In this document: positions 1 to 6,753 of the stretch, piece by piece
Layout: each line of letters starts with the position of its first letter
Position numbering within the stretch: the stretch's first letter is position 1
DNA from: Clostridiales bacterium
GTDB lineage: Bacteria > Bacillota > Clostridia > Oscillospirales > Oscillospiraceae
Direction of reading: 5' to 3'
DNA length: 25,637 nt
NCBI GenBank assembly: GCA_004555705.1
Contig: SFHI01000021.1
Coordinates: 1 to 25,637 of the forward strand
Made by a program: the position numbers and the translations under genes
The notes under the pieces: generated by a model
Databases searched by the model: none
What the model saw: only the letters and a program-made list of their open reading frames with translations
What the model was told of the DNA's origin: nothing

Positions 1-17
1 GGTTGTTTCTTTTCAAC

Positions 18-191
18 GAAATAAATCCCTTCCGGGATTTGTGAAATTTGCTTCGCAAGTGAAATACGCCTGCGGCGTGTGAAATACCTGCGGGCGTGAT
101 GGGATTTATTTCATTTCACTTTCCGCGCAAGCGGAAAATTTCACAATGACCGAGGGTCATTATTTCACTTCCGAAGGATATTTCACTTCAC
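18..191. repeat. Segmented palindromic repeat: mini-hairpins separated by GTGAAAT / ATTTCAC
   Basis: Seen directly: short stem-loops alternate with a fixed heptamer. From the left: AAATCCC-ttcc-GGGATTT (23-40), TTGC-ttc-GCAA (48-58), CGCC-tgc-GGCG (67-77) and CCTGCGGG (87-94), each followed by GTGAAAT. Past the centre the heptamer flips to ATTTCAC and separates TTTCCGC-gcaa-GCGGAAA, AATGACC-gag-GGTCATT and TTCC-gaa-GGA. GAAATAAATCCC (18-29) and GGGATTTATTTC (101-112) are exact inverted repeats, so part of the element is itself a larger palindrome. There is no coding potential. The left edge may lie outside the window. Function is unknown; it could be a non-autonomous mobile element or a structured RNA. 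Confidence 0.8.
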
Positions 192-215
192 ATCTTGCCT
201 TTTCTGCTGTATGAT
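187..215 (+). promoter_or_regulatory. Possible sigma-A promoter for the DUF3795-GNAT gene
   Basis: TTCACA (187-192), a 17-base spacer and TATGAT (210-215) lie 65 bases before the TTG start at 280. The -35 box is the last part of the upstream repeat, so the repeat may have donated half of the promoter. A weak hairpin (GCCTTT 197-202 with AAAGGC 225-230) followed by a T-run at 235-240 lies just downstream and might dampen transcription. This is pattern matching only. Confidence 0.35.
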
Positions 216-279
216 CAGATTTGGAAAGGCGGTATTTTTTGCTGAATCCAAATTCTGAGGTGGGAGAGAGGGATACGCT

Positions 280-993
280 TTGAATGGGCAATTGCTTGGG
301 AAATGCGGGTTTTACTGCGGGAGCTGTCCCGCATTTTTGAGCGGAAGCTGCCTGGGGTGCATGAAGGCCCATAAAAAAGGCGATTGCTTCACTCGGGACT
401 GCGTTCTGGGGAAGGGGATTCCCTTCTGCGGAGCCTGCCCGGAATTTCCCTGTGATACGATTCTGACGAAGGAGCGGTGCACGGTGCTGGACGGGGACTG
501 GCTGCGCTGGAAGAGAGCCTGCCGGGAGGATATCCGGATCATTCCCGTGACGGAGGAAAATGTTGCCGCCGCAGGCTATATTCACGCGGAAAGCTGGCAG
601 GAATCCCACCGGAGCTTCTGCACGGAGGAGTTTGTGCAGCGTCATTCCCGGGAGGCACAGACAGAGTACCTCCGCCGGGAGATGGAGGAGGGCAAACGGG
701 TTTTCCTGCTCCTGGCCCCGGAGCCGGTGGGGATCGTGTCTGTGTGGGGGAGCCTGATTGAAAATCTGTACATCCTCCCCCGGGCGCAGAACAGAGGTTA
801 CGGGAGCAGACTGCTCCGCTTTGCCATGGCCATGTGCGAGGGGACGCCGGAGCTCTGGATTCTGGAGAACAACGAAGGGGCCCGCAGGCTCTACCACAGG
901 TTCGGATTTCGGGAAACCGGATGGGCGAATCCGCTGAGCGATACCCTGCGGGAAATTCAGATGAAACAGTCCGGCGGCATGGGTGAATTGTAA
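280..993 (+). CDS. DUF3795 Cys-rich domain fused to GNAT N-acetyltransferase
   Basis: The predicted protein has 237 residues. Residues about 8-60 are a DUF3795-type Cys-rich module, with C9, C13, C16, C24, C27, C36, C41, C50, C53 and C58 in closely spaced pairs that look suited to a metal or Fe-S cluster. Residues about 85-225 are a GNAT acetyltransferase: the acetyl-CoA loop QNRGYG is at 170-175 and the typical C-terminal pattern ENNEGARRLYHRFGF is near 197-210. The start is TTG at 280, preceded by GGGAGAGAGGG; no better in-frame ATG is present nearby. DUF3795 usually occurs as a small stand-alone protein, so the fusion suggests cluster- or metal-linked control of an acetyl transfer, but the substrate cannot be read from the sequence. 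It is monocistronic, 57 bases before the next promoter box overlaps the following gene. Confidence 0.85.
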   Translation: MNGQLLGKCGFYCGSCPAFLSGSCLGCMKAHKKGDCFTRDCVLGKGIPFCGACPEFPCDTILTKERCTVLDGDWLRWKRACREDIRIIPVTEENVAAAGYIHAESWQESHRSFCTEEFVQRHSREAQTEYLRREMEEGKRVFLLLAPEPVGIVSVWGSLIENLYILPRAQNRGYGSRLLRFAMAMCEGTPELWILENNEGARRLYHRFGFRETGWANPLSDTLREIQMKQSGGMGEL

Positions 994-1023
994 AGGAAAT
1001 TGTGGTTATTTTTTCACAACGCT

Positions 1024-1051
1024 TGTTTTTTCCGGGATAGAACGCTATAAT
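1024..1051 (+). promoter_or_regulatory. Sigma-A-like promoter of the XpaC/TelA operon
   Basis: TTGTTT (1024-1029), a 16-base spacer and a perfect TATAAT (1046-1051). The -10 box overlaps the most upstream in-frame ATG (1050), so that ATG cannot be in the transcript; this argues for the ATG at 1083 as the true start. Confidence 0.6.
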
Positions 1052-1082
1052 GGAAGCAAATCATCATATGGAGAGCATGGGT

Positions 1083-2315
1083 ATGGCAAACAATGTACAG
1101 CACCCGGATTGGGACGACCTGGGTCGCAGCATCCAGGAGGCCGTGGACAGGGCCGTGGGTTCCCGGGATTTTGGAAAATTGAATCAAACCATCTCCGACA
1201 TTGCCGGGAAAGCGGTGGATATGGGCACCCAGGCAGTGCGCAGGAGTGTGGAGAATGTGTCCCGCCCCAAGCCCGAATACATAATCGCAAAGCCCAACCC
1301 GCCGCAGCAGAAGGCGCAGCTTCCTGCCGTCTACGCGAAAACAGGCGGACTTACGGCCTGGGGCGTGGTGAAAACCGCTCTGGGTGGGGTGTTTTCCTTT
1401 TCCTTTCTGATTGCGCTGCTGACCCGGCTGCTGACCTTTGCCCTGATGGGCACAGCGATCCTGACCTGGGGCGTCGCTGTGCTGGGAGTGTTTTTGGCAG
1501 GTTCGGTCTGGATGCTCGGCAGCGGAATTTCCGACCTGTGCGAGCTGAGCCGGTTCAACCGCTACCGCAAGGCCCTGGGGACAAGCACCCACCTGGCCCT
1601 GGAGAAGCTGGCCCGGAGTGTGGGAAAAACCGAGAAATTCGTCCGCCGGGAGGTGCAGCGGATGATCGACAAGGGGCTCTTCCTGGAAGGGCACCTGGAC
1701 AAGGAGGAGACCTGCCTCATCACCAGCAATGAAACCTACCGCAATTTTGAGCGCAGCCGGTTGGAGCTGGAGGAACGCCAGCGTCAGCAGGCGGAGGAGA
1801 AAAAGCTCCTGGCCGCCCGGGAGGCTGCCGAACGGGAGCGGAAGGCCGCGTCGGCTCCCAATGCCCAGGTGCAGGAGGTGCTGGACCGGGGGAATGCTTT
1901 CATTGCCCAAATCCGCAGCTGCAACGATGCCATCCCCGGGGAGGAAATCTCCGGGAAAATCTCCCGGATGGAGCTGATTGTTCAGCGGATTTTCCAGCGG
2001 GCGGAGCAGCATCCGGAGATTGTCCCCGACCTGAAGAAGCTGATGGATTACTACCTGCCCATGACGGTGAAGCTCCTCACCGCTTATGCCGAGATGGATG
2101 CCCAGCCCGTCCAGGGCGAAACCATCCAGAACTCCAAGCGGGAGATTGAGGACACCCTGGACACCCTGAACCTGGCCTTTGAAAAGCTGCTGGATTCCGT
2201 ATTCAAGGAGACGGCTTTGGACGTTTCCAGCGATATTTCCGTACTGAACACCCTGCTGGCCCGGGAGGGGCTGGCGGAGGATGAGCTGACGAAACTCCAG
2301 AAACAGAATATCTGA
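1083..2315 (+). CDS. XpaC-like protein (5-bromo-4-chloroindolyl phosphate hydrolysis family)
   Basis: The protein has 410 residues from the start chosen here. The frame is open to ATG 1050, but that codon lies in the -10 box, while TGGAGAG sits 7 bases before ATG 1083. Two adjacent hydrophobic segments (about residues 100-118 and 122-145) make a membrane hairpin. A charged helical stretch rich in Glu, Arg and Gln follows at about 218-255. The C-terminal part contains the YLPMTVKLLTAYAEMD stretch (about 324-339) typical of the XpaC/PF10112 family. The family name comes from a colour assay and the biochemical role is not established. It is the first gene of a pair with a TelA-like protein 19 bases downstream, the same order as xpaC-yaaN in Bacillus subtilis, which supports the call. 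It is longer than B. subtilis XpaC because of its N-terminal and coiled regions. Confidence 0.85.
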   Translation: MANNVQHPDWDDLGRSIQEAVDRAVGSRDFGKLNQTISDIAGKAVDMGTQAVRRSVENVSRPKPEYIIAKPNPPQQKAQLPAVYAKTGGLTAWGVVKTALGGVFSFSFLIALLTRLLTFALMGTAILTWGVAVLGVFLAGSVWMLGSGISDLCELSRFNRYRKALGTSTHLALEKLARSVGKTEKFVRREVQRMIDKGLFLEGHLDKEETCLITSNETYRNFERSRLELEERQRQQAEEKKLLAAREAAERERKAASAPNAQVQEVLDRGNAFIAQIRSCNDAIPGEEISGKISRMELIVQRIFQRAEQHPEIVPDLKKLMDYYLPMTVKLLTAYAEMDAQPVQGETIQNSKREIEDTLDTLNLAFEKLLDSVFKETALDVSSDISVLNTLLAREGLAEDELTKLQKQNI

Positions 2316-2334
2316 TGAGAATAGGAGAATGACT

Positions 2335-3480
2335 ATGGAAGACTTTAACAAGCCCATTGTCCCCAGCCTGACCCTGGAGCCTGATCTGGTGGAGGAGCCC
2401 CAGCTGGCGGTGGCTGAGGAAACCGCCCTGCAGCAGCCCCAGGTGGAGGAGCCGGCACTGACCCCCCAGGAGCGGGAGATGGTGGCCCAGTTTGCCGCCA
2501 AGATCGATGTGGAGAACACCGCCCAGATTCTGCAGTACGGCGCGGGGACCCAAAAGAAGATGGCGGATTTCTCCGACGCGGCGCTGGCCAATGCCCGCAC
2601 CCAGGATTTGGGCGAGGTGGGCGATCTGATCGTCAGCGTGGTGGGCGAGCTGAAGGGCATGGACGCCGATGAGGAAAAGAAGGGCTTCCTGGGCTTCTTC
2701 CGCAAGCAGGCCGACAAGCTGGAGACCATGAAGAGCCGCTATGCCAAGGCGGAGGTCAACGTGGAGAAAATCGCCGACGCTCTGGAGCAGCATCAGGTGC
2801 GGCTGCTGAAGGACTCCGCGCTGCTGGACAAGATGTATGAGCAGAACCTGGCCTATTTCAAGGAGCTGACCATGTACATCCTGGCGGGCAAGCAGAAGCT
2901 CCAGGAGGTGCGCACGGGGAAGCTGCAGGAGCTGGAGCAGCAGGCCAAGGCCTCGGGCCTGGCGGAGGACGCCCAGGCCGCCAAGGACCTGGCGGACAAG
3001 TGCGCCCGGTTTGAAAAGAAAATCCACGATCTGGAGCTGACCCGGGCCATCTCCATCCAGACCGCTCCCCAGATTCGGATGATCCAGAATAACGACAACG
3101 TGATGGTGGAGAAAATTCAGACCACCCTGATGAATACCATCCCTCTGTGGAAGAATCAGATGGTGCTGGCGCTGGGCATTGCCCACTCCACCGAGGCGGC
3201 CCAGGCCCAGCGGCAGGTGACGGACATCACCAACGCCCTGCTGAAGCAGAACGCCGAGAAGCTGCACATGGCCTCCGTGGAGACCGCCAAGGAGGCGGAG
3301 CGGGGCATCGTGGATATCGAGACCCTGAAAAAGACCAACGCCGAGCTGATTCAGACCCTGGACGACGTGATGAAGATTCAGGCGGAGGGCCGCACCCAGC
3401 GCCTGGCCGCCGAGGCGGAAATGGCAAAGATGGAGAACGACCTGAAAGCCAAGCTCCTCCAAATCCGGGACGGAAAGTAA
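2335..3480 (+). CDS. TelA/YaaN-family protein (toxic anion resistance family)
   Basis: A 381-residue, largely helical, charged protein with no signal peptide or membrane segment. The central and C-terminal parts carry TelA-family signatures: MYEQNLAYFKELTMYILAGK near residues 170-190 and QIRMIQNNDNVMVEKIQTTL near 240-260, with long coiled-coil-like heptads. ATG 2335 is chosen over ATG 2329 because AGGAG (2323-2327) is 7 bases from the former and 1 from the latter. TelA relatives were linked to tellurite and other stress resistance and are thought to act at the envelope, but a biochemical activity is not known. The pairing with the membrane-anchored XpaC-like protein suggests that the two products act together. 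Possible terminator-like structure downstream is supplied by the repeat at 3500. Confidence 0.88.
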   Translation: MEDFNKPIVPSLTLEPDLVEEPQLAVAEETALQQPQVEEPALTPQEREMVAQFAAKIDVENTAQILQYGAGTQKKMADFSDAALANARTQDLGEVGDLIVSVVGELKGMDADEEKKGFLGFFRKQADKLETMKSRYAKAEVNVEKIADALEQHQVRLLKDSALLDKMYEQNLAYFKELTMYILAGKQKLQEVRTGKLQELEQQAKASGLAEDAQAAKDLADKCARFEKKIHDLELTRAISIQTAPQIRMIQNNDNVMVEKIQTTLMNTIPLWKNQMVLALGIAHSTEAAQAQRQVTDITNALLKQNAEKLHMASVETAKEAERGIVDIETLKKTNAELIQTLDDVMKIQAEGRTQRLAAEAEMAKMENDLKAKLLQIRDGK

Positions 3481-3499
3481 ACGGTATTCGGGGGAGGAA

Positions 3500-3619
3500 A
3501 ATTGTTGTTTACAGTTTTCGAACACCTTACGTTGCTGCCGTAGGGGCGGCTATTAGCCGCCCGAAGGCTTAAGTATTTTGAGCATTTCCGATAGAACGGA
3601 GTGCTTTTGTAGACGAAAG
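3500..3619 (+). mobile_element. Element A: truncated MITE-like repeat, GGGCGG-palindrome family
   Basis: It starts with the shared terminal sequence AATTGTTGTTTACAG (3500-3514), then the palindrome GGGCGGCTATTAGCCGCCC (3544-3562), then a 48-base tract (3572-3619) that is the exact reverse complement of 6590-6637 in element B. The expected second terminal repeat is missing and the copy ends at the hairpin beginning at 3618. Its left arm matches the reverse complement of the right arm of element C, so A is an inverted, end-deleted relative of C. Confidence 0.8.
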
Positions 3620-3647
3620 CACCCTTCCGGGTTTCCGGAGGGGTGCT
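3618..3647. terminator. Hairpin between convergent TelA-like and DUF1294 genes
   Basis: AGCACCCTTCCGG (3618-3630) pairs with CCGGAGGGGTGCT (3635-3647), 13 pairs with one wobble and a GTTT loop. It begins 3 bases past the minus-strand DUF1294 stop codon. The T-tracts are short on both strands (GTTTAT on plus, CTTTCG beyond the minus stem), so termination strength is uncertain. Confidence 0.5.
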
Positions 3648-3649
3648 GT

Positions 3650-3913
3650 TTATATGCGGGAGAGGCAGGCAATTCCCGCCAGAAGCTGCAATGCGAGGAT
3701 CAGGGGAATTCCGATGGTGAATTTGGGGTGCCGGGTTTTGTGGCGGGCGGTGTACATCCCTGCCAGGGCGCCCAGGCTGCCGCCCAGCAGGGCGGAGGCC
3801 ATGAGGGTGGACTCGGGGATGCGCCATTTCTTTTTTCGGGCGCGGTGCTTGTCCGCAAGCATAAGTGCGAAAGCCGCGGCATTGATTAGAGCGAGGTACA
3901 GGCAAAGTATCAT
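3650..3913 (-). CDS. DUF1294 small membrane protein
   Basis: An 87-residue protein with the DUF1294 pattern: an N-terminal membrane helix (about residues 2-19), then D-K at 21-22 followed by a basic stretch, RIPE (31-34), a Gly-rich segment GGSLGAL (44-50), RHKTRHPKF (57-65) and a C-terminal hydrophobic helix (about 66-84). AAGGA lies 8 bases before the ATG at 3913. The function of DUF1294 is unknown; it is a small integral membrane family often fused to cold-shock domains in other bacteria. It diverges from the lipoprotein gene with only 29 bases between start codons, so each gene's promoter must lie partly inside its neighbour or the two must share the gap. Confidence 0.88.
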   Translation of the reverse strand: MILCLYLALINAAAFALMLADKHRARKKKWRIPESTLMASALLGGSLGALAGMYTARHKTRHPKFTIGIPLILALQLLAGIACLSRI

Positions 3914-3942
3914 CGGAGAATCCTTTCGGGAGGGATGGAAAA

Positions 3943-4431
3943 ATGAAAAAACTGTTCTGGGTGCTCCTTCCGCTTCTGCTTCTGGCAGGGTGCACCGCCC
4001 GGGAAACCATGGAAACCCTGGCGGATGTCCCGGTGGAGGGGATGGCTGCCCCGCAGAGGCAGATCAGCGTGAATCTGCCGGACGAGGCGGCGGTCCCCAC
4101 TGCGGAGAGCGACAGCGGGCGGATCTACCTGTGCAAGGATTACGAAATCATCATCCAGACCCTGGAAGCGGGGGACCTGGATGAAACCATCCGGACGCTC
4201 TCCGGCTACGACCGGGACAGCCTGACGGTGGTGAAAACCCGGGTGGAGGGGGCGGACCGGTACGATTTTGTCTGGGCCACCGCCGGGGAAACCGGAGAGC
4301 GGCTGGGCCGGGCGGTGATCCTGGATGACGGGAATTACCACTACACCATGACGGTGCTGAAGGACGCCGAGGCCACGAAAAAGACCCAGGTGGTGTGGCG
4401 GACGGTGTTTGAATCCTTTTCTCTGGTTTAG
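3943..4431 (+). CDS. Predicted lipoprotein of unknown function
   Basis: A 162-residue protein with a clear lipoprotein signal: K2-K3, a hydrophobic core, then the lipobox L14-A15-G16-C17, so the mature protein should be lipid-anchored at Cys17 on the outer face of the membrane. The remaining 145 residues are acidic and contain no domain I can name; the alternation near residues 65-160 suggests a compact alpha/beta fold. GGGAGGG sits 8 bases before the ATG. The TAG stop (4429-4431) forms the first bases of the miniature element that follows. It may be a single-gene transcript, divergent from DUF1294. Confidence 0.8.
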   Translation: MKKLFWVLLPLLLLAGCTARETMETLADVPVEGMAAPQRQISVNLPDEAAVPTAESDSGRIYLCKDYEIIIQTLEAGDLDETIRTLSGYDRDSLTVVKTRVEGADRYDFVWATAGETGERLGRAVILDDGNYHYTMTVLKDAEATKKTQVVWRTVFESFSLV

Positions 4432-4594
4432 GGCAGCACCGCATAATGGGGCAAGGAGATTCGGGCAGTGTTTTGACACAAGCGAAAGTATGAAAAATGC
4501 GGGAATACTGGATGTATTTCCCATTTTTCATACTGTACGATTGGGGCAAAAGATCCGCCGAAGCCCGCAGCTCCCACCCAGCGGTGTTGCCTTA
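4429..4594. mobile_element. MITE-like element with TAGGGCAGCACCGC-type terminal repeats, flanked by TA
   Basis: TAGGGCAGCACCGC (4429-4442) is matched in inverted orientation by GCGGTGTTGCCTTA (4581-4594), identical at 12 of 14 positions. Both ends abut a TA dinucleotide, as expected for Tc1/mariner-IS630-type insertion. There is no transposase. Inside is a 20-pair hairpin: 4487-4507 with 4515-4534, one bulged C, loop 4508-4514. The element separates two convergent genes and its terminal bases complete both stop codons (TAG on plus, TAA on minus). The internal hairpin is AT-rich without a T-tail and could still slow RNA polymerase. Confidence 0.75.
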
Positions 4595-5575
4595 GGAGGA
4601 ATACTGCCCCAGGGTTTCCCTGCACAGCTTCACGCATTCGTCAATGACGCTCTGGGGGTAGAGAATCTGCGCCTTTGCGCCAAAGCCGATGACCCAGCTG
4701 AGGAACATGGGGGACACGGCCACATCTACGGTGAAAAGGAAATGATCTTCTCCGTCGGGGATCAGCATGGTGTCCCGGCCGAAGCGGTCCACCACCACAT
4801 TCACCAGGTCCCGGTGGAACCGGAGCTTCACTGTGGTGGGCTCTCCGGCGTACATCTGAAACAGCCGGTTGGCGTGCTCCGTCAGGGCCTTGCCCGTCAG
4901 CTCCGGGCAGGGGACCCGTTTTTCCTCGGACAATTGGATGTCGCTCATCCGGTCCACCCGGTAGCTGGTGACTCCATGCCGGGGGGACAGGGCCAGAAGG
5001 TAGCAGTTTTCATGGTCCTGGCACAGGCCGTAGGGGCTGGCAATGTAGCTTTTGTCCCGGTAATGCCGTTTGCCGTCAATCCCCCAGTCGAAATAGCGAA
5101 AGACGATCTGCCTATTGTGGGCGATGGCCTCCTGGATGGCGTCCACATTGTAGTAGATGGTCTCGTTCATGCTTTTAACCCGGCCGGATACCAGAACGTC
5201 CCGCCGCATGAGCTTGGCGTCGTAGACGCTGCACTGGCTGCACAGCTTCTCGATCAGCTCCCGGGATTTTCTGGCGGTGAGAAAGCGGCTGGACTGGACG
5301 GCGTCAATGAGCAGCTTCAGCTCCGGAAGCTCAAAATTCCGGGAGGCGATGTAATAGCCGCCGTTCTTCCCGGGGAGGGACACGATATCCTCACCGTAAT
5401 CCTGGAGGGCTGCGATGTCCGAGTAGACGGTTTTGCGGTCACAGACAATATTGTGCTGCTGCTCCAGCATGGTCAGCAGCTCCGAGGCTCTCACCGGGTG
5501 ATCCTGGTGAGAGTTCTTTTTCAGATAATCCCAAATATAGAAGATCTTCAGCTTTTGATTGTCGGATTTCGGCAT
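4592..5575 (-). CDS. WYL-domain transcriptional regulator (HTH + WYL)
   Basis: A 327-residue protein. Residues 1-65 form an N-terminal winged-helix/HTH of the HTH_11/DeoR type, with DRKTVYSDIAALQDYG at 46-61 as the recognition region. The WYL-like module lies at about 145-220 (SPYGLCQDHENCYLLAL at 180-196, then SYRVDRM at 204-210), and a C-terminal WCX-like region at about 245-322. The W of the eponymous WYL triplet is replaced by C (C191-Y192-L193). The frame stays open far upstream, but ATG 5575 is the start: GGGAGGGAG precedes it and upstream residues are antisense to the endonuclease gene. WYL proteins are ligand- or nucleic-acid-sensing regulators often linked to DNA damage, which fits the divergent endonuclease IV gene, although the target is not shown here. 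Confidence 0.88.
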   Translation of the reverse strand: MPKSDNQKLKIFYIWDYLKKNSHQDHPVRASELLTMLEQQHNIVCDRKTVYSDIAALQDYGEDIVSLPGKNGGYYIASRNFELPELKLLIDAVQSSRFLTARKSRELIEKLCSQCSVYDAKLMRRDVLVSGRVKSMNETIYYNVDAIQEAIAHNRQIVFRYFDWGIDGKRHYRDKSYIASPYGLCQDHENCYLLALSPRHGVTSYRVDRMSDIQLSEEKRVPCPELTGKALTEHANRLFQMYAGEPTTVKLRFHRDLVNVVVDRFGRDTMLIPDGEDHFLFTVDVAVSPMFLSWVIGFGAKAQILYPQSVIDECVKLCRETLGQYSS

Positions 5576-5595
5576 GGAACTCCCTCCCTTCCCCC

Positions 5596-5661
5596 AGTAT
5601 ACCACATCTATCCGGCGGCGCAAACGGAAAATTTGCATTTTTTCCGGAAATGTGGTATGGT
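5596..5661. promoter_or_regulatory. Back-to-back extended -10 promoters for the WYL regulator and endonuclease IV
   Basis: Plus strand: TTGCAT (5633-5638), 17 bases, then TATGGT (5656-5661) preceded by TGG. Minus strand: TATACT (complement of 5596-5601) preceded by TGG, with a weak TTGCGC-like -35. Each -10 lies in the same ATGTGGTAT sequence, giving an inverted repeat (5599-5607 and 5650-5658). The symmetry is explained by two extended -10 boxes, though an operator function is not excluded. Confidence 0.5.
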
Positions 5662-5683
5662 ATGGCGAAAGGAGGGGCTGCAT

Positions 5684-6511
5684 ATGATTTACGCAGGATG
5701 TCACTTGTCCGCCACGGCGGGGTACGAGGCCATGGTGCGCACCGCCCTGGACATCGGTGCCAATACCTTCGCCTTTTTCACCCGGAATCCCCGGGGCAGC
5801 CGGGCGAAAAAGGAGGACCCCGCGGATGCCGCCGCAGCCGTGGAGCTGCTGGAGGAAAACGGCTTTGGGCCGCTGGTGGCCCACGGCGCCTACACCATGA
5901 ACCTGTGCACTGCGGAGCCCGAGGCCAGGGCCTTCGCCGCGGAGGTGCTGTGCGATGACCTTCGCCGGATGGCAGCGATTCCGGGGCAGTATTACAATTT
6001 CCATCCCGGCAGCCATGTGGGCCGGGGAACCGAGGCGGGGATTGCGGATATTGCCGCTGCCCTGAAAAAGGCGCTGGAGCCCGGTTATCCGGTGACGGTT
6101 CTGCTGGAAACCATGGCGGGCAAGGGCAGCGAAATCGGGGGCTGTTTCCGGGAGCTGAAGGACATTCTGGACGCGGTGGGCTCCAACAGCGTGGGCGTTT
6201 GCCTGGACACCTGCCATGTGTATGACGGCGGGTACGACATCGTGGGGAATCTGGACGGGGTGCTCGCGGAATTCGACGCGGTGATTGGGCTGGACAAGCT
6301 GAAGGCACTCCATATCAACGATTCCAAGAATCCCATGGGCAGCCGGAAGGACCGGCATGAATGTCTGGGAAAGGGCAGCTTGGGATACGATACCTTCCGG
6401 GCCATTGTCAATCACCCCCAGCTTCAGGGGCTTCCCATGATTCTCGAAACCCCCAACGAGCTTCCGGGCTACGCCGAAGAAATCCAGTGGCTCCGCAGCG
6501 CGGAAAAATAA
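5684..6511 (+). CDS. nfo: Endonuclease IV (apurinic/apyrimidinic endonuclease)
   Basis: The 275-residue protein is the usual length for Nfo and is a TIM-barrel AP endonuclease that cuts 5' to abasic sites in base excision repair. All nine expected zinc ligands can be placed: H67, H107, E142, D175, H178, H210, D223, H225 and E255, within NFHPGSHVG, CLDTCHVYDGGYD, LHINDSKNPMGSRKDRH and ILETPN. ATG 5684 has AAAGGAGGGG 6 bases upstream; the frame extends upstream as antisense of the WYL gene and is not coding there. It is divergent from the WYL regulator, so co-regulation is plausible. The gene is followed directly by element B. Confidence 0.95.
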   Translation: MIYAGCHLSATAGYEAMVRTALDIGANTFAFFTRNPRGSRAKKEDPADAAAAVELLEENGFGPLVAHGAYTMNLCTAEPEARAFAAEVLCDDLRRMAAIPGQYYNFHPGSHVGRGTEAGIADIAAALKKALEPGYPVTVLLETMAGKGSEIGGCFRELKDILDAVGSNSVGVCLDTCHVYDGGYDIVGNLDGVLAEFDAVIGLDKLKALHINDSKNPMGSRKDRHECLGKGSLGYDTFRAIVNHPQLQGLPMILETPNELPGYAEEIQWLRSAEK

Positions 6512-6537
6512 ATGGAAAAGACGGGGAAGAGAGGTAT

Positions 6538-6650
6538 ATTGTTGTTTACAGCAATATCACCGTAGGGGCGGATATTATCCGCCCGTAACCTTTCGTCTAC
6601 AAAAGCACTCCGTTCTATCGGAAATGCTCAAAATACTGTAAACAACAATT
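6538..6650 (+). mobile_element. Element B: short MITE-like repeat, GGGCGG-palindrome family
   Basis: Bounded by ATTGTTGTTTACAG (6538-6551) and CTGTAAACAACAATT (6636-6650), an inverted pair. It contains one palindrome (GGGCGGATATTATCCGCCC, about 6566-6584) and a spacer identical in reverse complement to 3572-3619 of element A. It appears to be an internal-deletion derivative of the two-palindrome form represented by element C. Confidence 0.85.
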
Positions 6651-6687
6651 TCCCTTCCCCGCGGGGGTGTATTCAAGAAATGTTAAT

Positions 6688-6721
6688 TTGACAGCGGGCG
6701 GATTTTGTGCCATGCTATATT
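6688..6721 (+). promoter_or_regulatory. Possible promoter of the FHA-SEDS/PBP operon
   Basis: TTGACA at 6688-6693 and an extended -10, TGCTATATT (TATATT at 6716-6721), lie 32-66 bases before the start codon. The 22-base spacing is too long for a standard sigma-A promoter, so the extended -10 probably does most of the work or the -35 assignment is wrong. Confidence 0.4.
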
Positions 6722-6753
6722 AGAGTTGTTATGGAAGAAGGGACGGTGACGGT

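Noticed and set aside
1..191. CRISPR array in the GTGAAAT repeat
   Set aside because: The repeated unit is only 7 bases, intervening pieces are palindromic and 8-18 bases long, and the heptamer changes orientation midway.
1014..2729. Minus-strand open frame across the XpaC-like and TelA-like genes
   Set aside because: Composition is Gln/His/Leu-rich antisense of GC-rich coding sequence, with no motif. Both plus-strand proteins are well supported.
4487..4534. Intrinsic terminator for the lipoprotein gene
   Set aside because: The hairpin is AT-rich with no T-run after it and belongs to the inserted element. It may affect transcription but is better described as part of that element.
5599..5658. 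ATACCACAT/ATGTGGTAT inverted repeat as a regulator operator
   Set aside because: Each arm coincides with an extended -10 promoter box on opposite strands, which explains the symmetry without a binding protein. Not excluded, but not supported.
4409..5683. Upstream extension of the endonuclease IV frame
   Set aside because: The open frame through this stretch is antisense to the WYL regulator and contains the repeat element. The endonuclease family length and ribosome site fix the start at 5684.
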